Origin: Paludibacter sp.
GTDB lineage: Bacteria > Bacteroidota > Bacteroidia > Bacteroidales > Paludibacteraceae
NCBI GenBank assembly: GCA_017882285.1
Contig: JADGPS010000001.1
Span: forward strand, 86,984 to 150,983
DNA: 64,000 bases
Reading direction: 5' to 3'
Position numbers and translations under genes: made by a program. Shown one piece after another: positions 27,928 to 36,916 of the stretch. The notes under the pieces are model-generated. The model saw only the letters and a program-made list of their open reading frames with translations, did no database searches and was not told the DNA's origin. The stretch's first letter is position 1. Each line of letters opens with the position of its first letter.

Positions 27928-29208
27928 ATGGGATATTTATTTTCATCCGAATCGGTGTCAGAAGGTCATCCTGACAAAGTAGCCGATCAAATTTCAGATG
28001 CAATTCTGGACAATTTTCTTGCCTTAGACAAAGACTCAAAAGTGGCTTGCGAAACTTTGGTAACTACAGGACAAGTAGTGTTGGCAGGCGAAGTAAAATC
28101 ATCAGCTTATATCGATGTACAATCGGTCACACGTCGCGTGATTAATCGCATTGGTTATACCAAAAGCGAATATATGTTCGACGGGAATGCCTGTGGAATT
28201 TTCTCGGCCTTGCACGAGCAATCCGGTGATATAAACCGTGGTGTAGAACGCGAAGATCCAATGAATCAAGGTGCAGGCGATCAAGGAATGATGTTCGGCT
28301 ATGCTACTAATGAAACCAAAAACCTGATGCCGATTGCTCTCGATTTATCGCATGCATTGGTGGAAGAACTGGCAGCCATTCGTCGCGAAGGGAAAGTAAT
28401 GACTTACCTCCGCCCGGACTCTAAATCGCAGGTAACCATTGAATACGACGACAATAATAAACCGGTAAAAGTAAACACCATCGTTGTGTCAACGCAACAT
28501 GATGATTTTACTAAACCTTCGACTACAAAAACACAGTATGAGGCTGACGAAGAAATGTTGACTATTATTCGCGAAGATGTGAAAAACATTTTGATTCCAC
28601 GTGTAAAAGCATTAGACGTTCAATTTGCCCAATTATTTAAAGGCGATTATGTTTTGCATGTGAACCCAACCGGAAAATTCGTAATCGGCGGACCGCACGG
28701 TGATACCGGTTTAACCGGACGTAAAATTATCGTGGATACTTACGGTGGAAAAGGTGCTCACGGTGGTGGTGCTTTCTCGGGAAAAGATCCTTCAAAAGTT
28801 GATCGTTCGGCAGCGTATGCAGCTCGCCATATTGCAAAAAACATTGTAGCAGCAGGTCTTGCGAACGAAGTTCTGGTGCAGGTGGCTTATGCTATCGGTG
28901 TGGCTGAACCTATGAACTTATATGTAAACACGTACCAAACTGCTAAAGTGACACTTAGCGACGCTGAAATTGCCACAAAAATCGGAAAACTATTTGATAT
29001 GCGTCCAAAAGCCATTGAAGAAAGGCTAAAACTGCGTAATCCGATTTACGAAGAAACTGCTTCTTACGGTCACATGGGACGCACACCAATTGAAGTTACA
29101 AAAACTTTTAAAGATGGCAACGGAGCTGAAATCAGCCGTACCGTGGAACTCTTTACCTGGGAAAAAACTGATAAAGTAGTCGAAATCAAAACCGAATTTG
29201 GAATGTAG
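27928..29208 (+). CDS. metK: S-adenosylmethionine synthetase
   Basis: 426 aa; [55 protein letters not shown]. Confidence 0.98.
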   Translation: MGYLFSSESVSEGHPDKVADQISDAILDNFLALDKDSKVACETLVTTGQVVLAGEVKSSAYIDVQSVTRRVINRIGYTKSEYMFDGNACGIFSALHEQSGDINRGVEREDPMNQGAGDQGMMFGYATNETKNLMPIALDLSHALVEELAAIRREGKVMTYLRPDSKSQVTIEYDDNNKPVKVNTIVVSTQHDDFTKPSTTKTQYEADEEMLTIIREDVKNILIPRVKALDVQFAQLFKGDYVLHVNPTGKFVIGGPHGDTGLTGRKIIVDTYGGKGAHGGGAFSGKDPSKVDRSAAYAARHIAKNIVAAGLANEVLVQVAYAIGVAEPMNLYVNTYQTAKVTLSDAEIATKIGKLFDMRPKAIEERLKLRNPIYEETASYGHMGRTPIEVTKTFKDGNGAEISRTVELFTWEKTDKVVEIKTEFGM

Positions 29209-29247
29209 AGATTGAAACCCGTTTTTACTGTTTTACTAAAAAGACTT

Positions 29248-29282
29248 AACAGGCTGACCATTTTGTTAGCCTGTTTTTTAAT
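29248..29282 (+). terminator. rho-independent terminator downstream of metK
   Basis: AACAGGCT-gaccattttgtt-AGCCTGTTTTTT. Confidence 0.75.
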
Positions 29283-29369
29283 TTTAATATAAGGAGAGCC
29301 TGAAACCATTTATAGAACAGTTCTGTCGACTAACTTTACATTACTCCCAAACAAAAGTGTGCGGAGCTT

Positions 29370-29900
29370 TTACTCTTTAATTTCTTCTCTTACTTCTTTC
29401 TCAAGAAGAAGTTCTTTGTCGTTTGTGATTGTATTTAATACATTTAGAACTTTACGATCAACATCTTCTGATATTTCCTTTATGCGATCTAACGTTCGCA
29501 CTTTTATTAAAGCTGCAACTTCCGAAAAATCAGTATCAATCCATAATTTTTCAGTTGATGCAAAACGGTGTATGTAGGATTTATTTGAAATTCTTGATTC
29601 AATGGTGTCATTTTGCTTCTTTATGTAAGTGTTAATATAGCTCATTACACTTATCGTACTGTAATCTTTTCTAAGTGACTTAATAGAATCATAGTAATTC
29701 GTAAAAACTTCATGAACCACCTTTTCAATTACATTTTTCTTGTCAACATTTTTTATACTGTCTGTTTTTGAAATTTCAGTTTTAGTTATTGATTGAATGA
29801 TATAAATTTTATCATAACATAAATTTTTACTTGAAATACAGGTTGCATAAGTTGCTGAAAACAAGAGAATACTAACGATTAATATGATTATCTTTTTCAC
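29370..29900 (-). CDS. hypothetical secreted protein
   Basis: 176 aa; N-terminal signal peptide MKKIIILIVSILLFSATYATC; no family recognised; one of two minus-strand genes in the right part of the window. Confidence 0.6.
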   Translation of the reverse strand: MKKIIILIVSILLFSATYATCISSKNLCYDKIYIIQSITKTEISKTDSIKNVDKKNVIEKVVHEVFTNYYDSIKSLRKDYSTISVMSYINTYIKKQNDTIESRISNKSYIHRFASTEKLWIDTDFSEVAALIKVRTLDRIKEISEDVDRKVLNVLNTITNDKELLLEKEVREEIKE

Positions 29901-30159
29901 TTGTTAATTTATTTATTGTACTTGTGATTCCAGTGCAAAATTAAGATGTGTAGCGGGATAAATTGTTATATTTTATTTTTAAAAATTTGTATAATTCACA
30001 CTTATTCTGTGAGTCAACATTTTTACATTAAATATGTGGATGGAAGGATTTTTTTTTACACATCATTAGAAAGTGTCTCATCCTGTAGAAATTTTTCTAC
30101 TGATTCAATAAAGAAATGTAATTACAATAAAATGAACAATTAAAATCAATAAATAGTTA

Positions 30160-30167
30160 TACTTTTG
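30160..30167 (+). promoter_or_regulatory. Bacteroidetes-type -7 element (TACTTTTG) upstream of marR gene
   Basis: TACTTTTG 15 bp upstream of ATG 30182 (39 bp upstream of the alternative ATG 30206). Confidence 0.45.
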
Positions 30168-30181
30168 TAACCATTTTTAAA

Positions 30182-30694
30182 ATGAACAATTATAGTTTTA
30201 TAACCATGTCAGAAAACAATATCATTTCTATTGATTCAGTCATCGAAAATCTAATTTCAATTCATCCATTACTATCAAAAACCTTCACCCGCTCTATTCG
30301 GCATAAAACCAATCTGAATCCGGGTTCGCTTTATGTGTTGGGTGTATTAACGCATTATGAAAAATTATCCATGTCCGAAATTGGGTGCAAATTGGCAATG
30401 CCGAAACCACATGTTACCAATCAGGTTGATAAGCTGATTGTTGAAAATATGGTTGAACGGTTTTTCGATCCTGCCGACAGACGGATTATCAATATCAGGA
30501 TTACTCCAAAAGGTATTGAAGATTTTAATGACATTAAACAGTCAATAAGTGAGGAGATGCGTCATAAACTGGAATTGTTAGATAACGAAACACTCGAAAA
30601 ATTATCAGTTGCTTCGCTTCAAGTGAAAGAAATTTTAATGACAATTGATATGGACAGAACAAAAACATCTGGAACTTGTTGTAAATCGGAATAA
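30182..30694 (+). CDS. MarR-family transcriptional regulator
   Basis: 170 aa; LYVLGVLTHYEKLSMSEIGCKLAMPKPHVTNQVDKLIVENMVERFFDPADRRIINIRITPKG = MarR wHTH; start may be the internal ATG at 30206. Confidence 0.92.
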   Translation: MNNYSFITMSENNIISIDSVIENLISIHPLLSKTFTRSIRHKTNLNPGSLYVLGVLTHYEKLSMSEIGCKLAMPKPHVTNQVDKLIVENMVERFFDPADRRIINIRITPKGIEDFNDIKQSISEEMRHKLELLDNETLEKLSVASLQVKEILMTIDMDRTKTSGTCCKSE

Positions 30695-30752
30695 ACAAAT
30701 AATTATTACATATTAACAATATTTCAAAAGGCAAAATATAACATTTACGAAT

Positions 30753-31751
30753 ATGAAAAAGGCAAAAAAAGATTGGAAAATTTACATTCCGCTCTCGGTA
30801 GTTATTTTGATAGTGATAATCGGCGGAATTTATTGGTACAAAGATTATTCGAGTTACATAAAAACGGATGATGCAGTAGTGGCATCGGATAATATCTCGG
30901 TGAGTCCGAAAATTATGGGTCGCATCAGCCGGCTTTATGCGCAAGAAGGCGATTCGGTAAAACAAGGACAACTGTTGGCTGAGTTAGATAGTGTAGATCT
31001 ATTGGCACAAAAACAACAGGTAATTGCGGCTAAAGCTCAAACTCAAGCTAATAAAGCTCAGACAGAAGCCAAATATCAATTTGATGAGAAAAACATCAAG
31101 GTCTTGCAAATTGGACTTGAAAAATCGAAAGAAGATTTTGATCGTGCAAATCTTCAATTTGCTGGTGGTGTTATCACGAAAGAACAATTCGACCACTTAA
31201 AAAAAACACAAGAAACGGCTCAGGCTCAATTGGAAGCGGCGAAAGCGCAGTTGGTGGTTTCGAAAACGATGATTATAAGTGCCGAAACAGCCATTGTAGG
31301 TGCTCAGGCACAAATTGGTGTGATTTCTACTCAGCTCAACAACACACGGTTACATGCACCGGTGGATGGTGTTGTAGCTAAACGTTGGTTGCTTCCGGGT
31401 GATATTACGCAACCCGGTCAATCAATCTACACCATAAATAACAACACCAAATTCTGGATACTCGTTTATTTGGAAGAAACAAAAATGGAAACTCTGCACC
31501 TCGGTCAAAAAGCTAAAATTTCGCTGGACACCTATCCCGACGTGATATTCACCGGTAAAATATTTACGATGTCTTCAACAACCGCTTCGCAATTTTCGCT
31601 AATTCCGCCCAACAATGCTTCGGGAAATTTCACCAAAGTGACGCAACGCGTGGCAGTTAAAATTTCGATTGACGGAACAGAAGGCGGACAAAAATTGTCG
31701 TCGTTCAATTTATTGACAGGTATGTCTGCTGTTGTTAAAATTATCAAGTAA
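30753..31751 (+). CDS. HlyD/EmrA-family membrane fusion protein
   Basis: 332 aa; TDDAVVASDNISVSPKIMGRISRLYAQEGDSVKQGQLLAELD, TRLHAPVDGVVAKRWLLPGDITQPGQ. Confidence 0.94.
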   Translation: MKKAKKDWKIYIPLSVVILIVIIGGIYWYKDYSSYIKTDDAVVASDNISVSPKIMGRISRLYAQEGDSVKQGQLLAELDSVDLLAQKQQVIAAKAQTQANKAQTEAKYQFDEKNIKVLQIGLEKSKEDFDRANLQFAGGVITKEQFDHLKKTQETAQAQLEAAKAQLVVSKTMIISAETAIVGAQAQIGVISTQLNNTRLHAPVDGVVAKRWLLPGDITQPGQSIYTINNNTKFWILVYLEETKMETLHLGQKAKISLDTYPDVIFTGKIFTMSSTTASQFSLIPPNNASGNFTKVTQRVAVKISIDGTEGGQKLSSFNLLTGMSAVVKIIK

Positions 31752-31753
31752 TA

Positions 31754-33400
31754 ATGCGGAAAATAACACATACACATAGATTTCGCCGCAAAATTCGAAA
31801 TAGCGATTCAGTTTATCACCCGAAAAGTAAATTTTACAAATGGTTTGTGTTGGCTAATGTCATGTTGGGTACATTTATGGCGGTGCTCGACAGTACCATT
31901 GTCAATGTGAGTCTTCCCAAAATTATGTCATCTTTCGGCGTGGGACTTTCTACCATTCAATGGGTGATTACGGCTTACATGCTTGCCATGGCCGTCATGT
32001 TGCCCACTTCAGGCTGGTTGGCGGATAAGTTTGGTTATAAACGGGTCTATTTCTGGGGATTGTTTCTCTTTACATTCGGTTCGTTCTTATGCGGTATGTC
32101 CAACGACGAAAATACGCTTATAATGTCGCGTATTATTCAGGGATTGGGTGCCGGAATGATCCAACCACTCGGAATGGCCATTATTATCAGGGAATTTCCT
32201 TATAATCAACGTGGTTTGGCACTTGGGTTCTGGTCCATAGCCTCTGCAGCTTCCGTATCATTTGGACCGCTAATTGGCGGTTATCTGGTGGATAATTTCA
32301 GTTGGCAACTCATTTTTGACGTCAATGTACCGGTCGGTATTTTGGCCTTGTTCTTCACTGTGGTAATTCAGCGGGAATTTGTCAGTCCCAATGCACGGAA
32401 ATTCGACTATATCGGCTTTATTTCGGTTATTATTTTCTTGCCGGTATTGCTTTTCGCACTTTCAGAAGGAAATGCAGCAACCAATTCCGCCGGCTGGTCA
32501 GCTCCATACATTTTGGCTTGTTTCGCCATTTCGGGTGTAGCACTGGCAGTTTTTCTTACCCATGAACTAACTACAAAAAATCCGTTACTCGACTTACGCC
32601 TGTTAGTGAATCGCAATTTCGGAATGAGTAACTTATTGATGCTGGTATTCAGTATAGGTATGTTCGGTAGTACATTTTTGTTACCCCTTTATTTGCAAAA
32701 TTCACTTGGTTACACGGCTTTGCAATCTGGAGCTGTTTTCTTGCCGGTGGGTATTATTCAAGGCGTAATGGCACCTTTGTCCGGTATATTTTCAGATAAG
32801 CTGAACCCGAGAATTCCTATTTTGGCTGGTGTCGGTTTATTGGTGTTTAGTTTTTATTTGAACTCAAATTTGTCGTTTCTCTCGGAACATTCGTTTATTA
32901 TGACAACTCTCTATCTCAGAGGTTTTGGCATGGGAATGATTTTTACTCCTTTGAGTTCGTTTTCCTTGTCAACCATTGCACACGATAAGATGGCGCAGGC
33001 TGCGAGTATAACAAATACGGTTCGTCAAATTGGAGGAAGTCTCGGTGTTGCATTGTTAAGTACCTTGTTAACGTCGCGCGTCAATTTTCATGCTCAAATG
33101 TATGGTGGAGCGGTTCAAGCCGGTTCGCAGGCATTTCAAAGTGCAACAAGAAATATGGCTTATTATATACAGCAACACGGTGGAGGTTCATTTGCCACAG
33201 CAATGAAACAAGGCCAGAGTCTGTTGATGTCGAATGTTAGTTCGCAAGCTTATATTCAGGGCATTGACGATGACTTTTTAATTGCTGCGTTAATAACTAT
33301 GTTAGGATTTATTCCTATTTTATTGCTGAAATCGAAAAGAAAAAGTCAAATAAATCAATTGAAAGGGGACTTAAAACCCCATGTAGAAATAATCGAATAA
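31754..33400 (+). CDS. DHA2-family MFS drug transporter (EmrB-like)
   Basis: 548 aa; LGTFMAVLDSTIVNVSLPKIM...IQWVITAYMLAMAVMLPTSGWLADKFGYKR. Confidence 0.95.
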   Translation: MRKITHTHRFRRKIRNSDSVYHPKSKFYKWFVLANVMLGTFMAVLDSTIVNVSLPKIMSSFGVGLSTIQWVITAYMLAMAVMLPTSGWLADKFGYKRVYFWGLFLFTFGSFLCGMSNDENTLIMSRIIQGLGAGMIQPLGMAIIIREFPYNQRGLALGFWSIASAASVSFGPLIGGYLVDNFSWQLIFDVNVPVGILALFFTVVIQREFVSPNARKFDYIGFISVIIFLPVLLFALSEGNAATNSAGWSAPYILACFAISGVALAVFLTHELTTKNPLLDLRLLVNRNFGMSNLLMLVFSIGMFGSTFLLPLYLQNSLGYTALQSGAVFLPVGIIQGVMAPLSGIFSDKLNPRIPILAGVGLLVFSFYLNSNLSFLSEHSFIMTTLYLRGFGMGMIFTPLSSFSLSTIAHDKMAQAASITNTVRQIGGSLGVALLSTLLTSRVNFHAQMYGGAVQAGSQAFQSATRNMAYYIQQHGGGSFATAMKQGQSLLMSNVSSQAYIQGIDDDFLIAALITMLGFIPILLLKSKRKSQINQLKGDLKPHVEIIE

Positions 33401-33456
33401 AATTTACATCTGCTCTTTAAGCTCCCTTAGGGAGTTCGGACAATAAATTCAAGAAT

Positions 33457-34791
33457 ATGAAATCAATTTATAAACTCTCAATAGCGTTGCTTCTATTACC
33501 ACTTATGGCGATTCAAGGGCAGAATATTGACAAACAAGTTGTTGGTGATTCTTTGACTCTTTCCAACATAATAAATTCGGTAATAAATAATTACCCGTCA
33601 CTTAAAAAAGCCGAAAAAGACATCCAATCGGAAAATGCAAAAATAGACCTTACAAAAACGGCTTATCTTCCCGATGTTAATTTCGCTACTTCCTACACAC
33701 GTTTAGGTCCTACAACTTCAATTACAATGCCTATCGGAGGCGTAAACAGAATATTACAGTTATATCCCGAAGATGTTTATTCTGCGGCTATTTCAGTTAA
33801 CGAAAATATTTATGATTTTGGTAAAACAACTAAAAGTGTTGCATTGAATGAGCAAAACAAAGAAATTGCTAAATTGTCGGTAACTCAAATAAAACAACGC
33901 TTATCATTGGCTTTAATGTTTAACTTTTATTCAATTGCATTTATTCAGGAAGCCATTATAATCAAGGATGAAGAGCTTAAAACATTAAATGAACATTTGA
34001 ATTTTGTAGAAAAAAAGGCTTCTACCGGATCGGCCACAAAATATGATATATTAACGACAAAAGTTCGTATTTCAGCCATCGAAAATCAAAAAACCGATTT
34101 ACAGACTGCATTACAGATTCAAAAAGGACAATTAAATTCATATCTTGGAAAATCTCAGGGAACGCAACTAGTCATTAAAAATGAATTGCTGATATCAAAG
34201 ATCATTCCATCAGTCGATTCACTTTGTAATATTGCATTTGCCAATCGGAATGAAATGAAAATTGCCCAACAAAAAGTAGCCATTTCACAATCACGCTTGA
34301 ATGTGGTAAAAGTACAGAACAATCCATCATTGAATTTTTTCGCTTCAGGTGGAGTCAAAAATGGCTATTTCAATGATTTTTTGCAAGATGTTCCCAAACT
34401 TAATTTTGCTGTGGGTGTAGGATTAAAAGTTCCGATTTTTGATGCCAACCGTTCGAAATATATTAAAATTCAAGCAAATGCAGATATTGAAGGGAATCAA
34501 CAGGAAACAGAACTCACACGAAGAAATATAACGAATGAGGTTGTGGAAAGCAAAGCCAATGCTCAGTCAGCATTAAAAAAAGTAACTCAGTCTGAATTGC
34601 AGTTGGAACAGGCAAAACAAGCATATTCTCTGGCAGAAACAAATTTTGAAGCCGGTGTAATAACAAACCTCGATTTGTTAGATAGTTTTACTTCCTTAGC
34701 AGAAAGTAAACTGGTTTTATTGAAAACAAAAATTGATTATACGGTAAGTTTGTATAAATTGAAAATCGCTTTAGGAGAGCAGATATATTAA
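33457..34791 (+). CDS. TolC-family outer membrane efflux protein
   Basis: 444 aa; signal peptide, LSNIINSVINNYPSLKKAEKDI, TNFEAGVITNLDLLDSFTSLAESKLVLLKTKIDY. Confidence 0.93.
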   Translation: MKSIYKLSIALLLLPLMAIQGQNIDKQVVGDSLTLSNIINSVINNYPSLKKAEKDIQSENAKIDLTKTAYLPDVNFATSYTRLGPTTSITMPIGGVNRILQLYPEDVYSAAISVNENIYDFGKTTKSVALNEQNKEIAKLSVTQIKQRLSLALMFNFYSIAFIQEAIIIKDEELKTLNEHLNFVEKKASTGSATKYDILTTKVRISAIENQKTDLQTALQIQKGQLNSYLGKSQGTQLVIKNELLISKIIPSVDSLCNIAFANRNEMKIAQQKVAISQSRLNVVKVQNNPSLNFFASGGVKNGYFNDFLQDVPKLNFAVGVGLKVPIFDANRSKYIKIQANADIEGNQQETELTRRNITNEVVESKANAQSALKKVTQSELQLEQAKQAYSLAETNFEAGVITNLDLLDSFTSLAESKLVLLKTKIDYTVSLYKLKIALGEQIY

Positions 34792-34952
34792 AAAAAATAT
34801 TTCAATAAATCATTATAGATGAACTGATCTTTACGGATTGGCTCATTTTTATTATTTAAAATACTTTGATTAAAATGTTTTGATTAATTTTGAGGTCAGA
34901 AATAAACAAATTCAGATTTTTAAAAAACAACAAACTGTCAATTAGCTACATT

Positions 34953-35648
34953 ATGCGAACAAACTTCTTAATCAAATGTCTTTTTATGAGCATATTATCA
35001 TTTATCAGTTTGCAACTCAATGCTCAGGATTGGGCAAATCTTAAAGGTTATCAAAATGAAAATGCAGCATTGACTGCACCTGCAAAAGGCGAAAACCGAG
35101 TTGTATTTATGGGAAATTCCATTACACAAGGCTGGAAGGAAACTCACCCCAATTTTTTCTCCGAAAATCCATTTATCGATCGTGGTATCAGTGGACAAAC
35201 CACTCCTCAAATGTTGATTCGGTTTCGTCAGGATGTAATTGCACTTCAACCTAAAGTAGTAGTAGTTCTAGCAGGGACAAATGACATTGCCTGTAATACA
35301 GGTCCATCAACGTTGGAAATGATAATGGATAATCTGTCATCGATGGCCGATGTGGCTAATGCCAATAAAATTAAAGTTATTTTATGTTCCGTGTTGCCTG
35401 CATACGACTATCCATGGAAAAAAGGAATGGAACCCAACATTAAAATACCGAAACTGAACAAAATGATTAAAGCATATTGCGAAAAAAAGGGATTTTACTA
35501 TCTGGATTTTTTCAGCGAAATGAATGATGGAAATAATGGAATGATAACCGAACTTACAACCGATGGCGTTCATTGCACAGCAAAGGGATACGATAAAATG
35601 GAATCAATGGTTAAACCAGCCATTGAAAAAGCATTGAAAACAAAATAA
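34953..35648 (+). CDS. SGNH/GDSL-type hydrolase (secreted)
   Basis: ORF 34890..35648, likely start 34953 (MRTNFLIKCLFMSILSFISLQLNAQ); RVVFMGNSITQGW, GISGQTTPQML, VLAGTNDIA, DGVHCTAKGYDKM blocks. Confidence 0.92.
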   Translation: MRTNFLIKCLFMSILSFISLQLNAQDWANLKGYQNENAALTAPAKGENRVVFMGNSITQGWKETHPNFFSENPFIDRGISGQTTPQMLIRFRQDVIALQPKVVVVLAGTNDIACNTGPSTLEMIMDNLSSMADVANANKIKVILCSVLPAYDYPWKKGMEPNIKIPKLNKMIKAYCEKKGFYYLDFFSEMNDGNNGMITELTTDGVHCTAKGYDKMESMVKPAIEKALKTK

Positions 35649-35804
35649 AATAGGCAAGACAAACGGATTGTTATTACTCAATTGCCCAAGAAAACGGAGG
35701 TAAAAATGGACGAAAGATTGATTATGGGAGACAAACCAATAATTGAATACCGAAAACACAGACAAGAATTGATGGATTTAAAATTTTAACCATACAATTT
35801 TCAC

Positions 35805-35843
35805 AAAAAAGCTGCCTCAAATTAATTTTGAGACAGCTTTTTT
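35805..35843. terminator. hairpin terminator (GCTGYCTCAAA family)
   Basis: AAAAAAGCTGCCTCAAA-ttaa-TTTTGAGACAGCTTTTTT between convergent genes. Confidence 0.75.
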
Positions 35844-35886
35844 AATATTTTCAAGAAAAAAAGATAGCGCCTAATTTCTTATAACT

Positions 35887-36348
35887 CTAGTCTTCAATTA
35901 CAGTACCTAAATTTACAACTTTCTCTTTACTTTTGAAATATAATTTTTCAAGATAGTCGATGTTGGGAAATTTAAATATTTTAAGTTCTTTATCAGTTTG
36001 ATCTGAAATTTTTTGGGAATCAGATAAATCCCTTAAAAGATATTTATCTTCCGAAAGCGCCACCCTACTGAATTCCTGACAGTTATTATCAAAAAGATAA
36101 GACACACTCTTATAATAAATAATTTTCAACCCTACCATAGTGGGAGCTTTGAAAATATTCATTTCATTCCCAAGTCGTTTAAGCGACTTTCTCGTATGCA
36201 GTAAAACCCTGAATGCACCCAGAGTTTCTGGAGAATTGGACTTCCAACTATTTTTATCGAAAACATAATTTACACCTTTTCGATACATGTTTTTTATAAA
36301 TTCAATACTAGTCTTTTTGAATTTCTTTGATTCTTTTGTGCGCTTCAT
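35887..36348 (-). CDS. hypothetical protein, Lys-rich
   Basis: 153 aa; no motif recognised; codon usage and isolation on the minus strand make it plausible, with a terminator between it and the upstream gene. Confidence 0.55.
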   Translation of the reverse strand: MKRTKESKKFKKTSIEFIKNMYRKGVNYVFDKNSWKSNSPETLGAFRVLLHTRKSLKRLGNEMNIFKAPTMVGLKIIYYKSVSYLFDNNCQEFSRVALSEDKYLLRDLSDSQKISDQTDKELKIFKFPNIDYLEKLYFKSKEKVVNLGTVIED

Positions 36349-36837
36349 CTTTATTTATTTTTATTGAAAAAACTGGTACCTATTATACATTTAATATTAA
36401 CGAAAAATGAAAAAAATGTTTTATGAAGTGATTAATATTTATTCCTTTAAGAAATACTTTATTATTTTTGTTCTGAGAGCATTAATCGTGCCAAATTGCT
36501 GCAAATTACAACAAAATGAGTGTAATTTTACTATTATTTATTTTTTAACGTACCTGCATGGTTTCAACTGTTCAAAAGTAGTTTGATTTTTGCAAAATTC
36601 ACACCACAAAGAATAAAATCACGTATGTTGAATTATACTTTTTAACTTACAAAAAACAATGCGTTTTATAAGTTCTCATTCTATCAAAAAGCAATAAAAA
36701 AATTGATTATCAAATAAATATAAACAAATTAATATAGAAAAAAATTAATAAAATTATCAATAAAGAAATCAGAATTTAACCAATGAAAACGCATTTACAA
36801 AATCTCAAATCAATTTTGTCAGCTTATAAATATTTTG

Positions 36838-36845
36838 TATCTTTG
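36838..36845 (+). promoter_or_regulatory. rpsA promoter (-33 TTTG at 36815-36818, -7 TATCTTTG)
   Basis: TTTG-N19-TATCTTTG matches the Bacteroidetes sigma-ABfr consensus; 72 bp upstream of the rpsA ATG. Confidence 0.7.
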
Positions 36846-36916
36846 CGCCCGTATATTGTAAAGTTATCATAATGTCTAACCTACTAATTTATTAGTAATT
36901 AAAAAAAATTTCAGAA

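Noticed and set aside
30534-30971. 145-aa minus-strand ORF across the marR-emrA junction
   Set aside because: Antisense to two confident genes, no known motifs.
30753-34791. Novel secretion system
   Set aside because: Gene content (MarR, HlyD/EmrA, EmrB MFS, TolC) is a standard tripartite drug-efflux operon.
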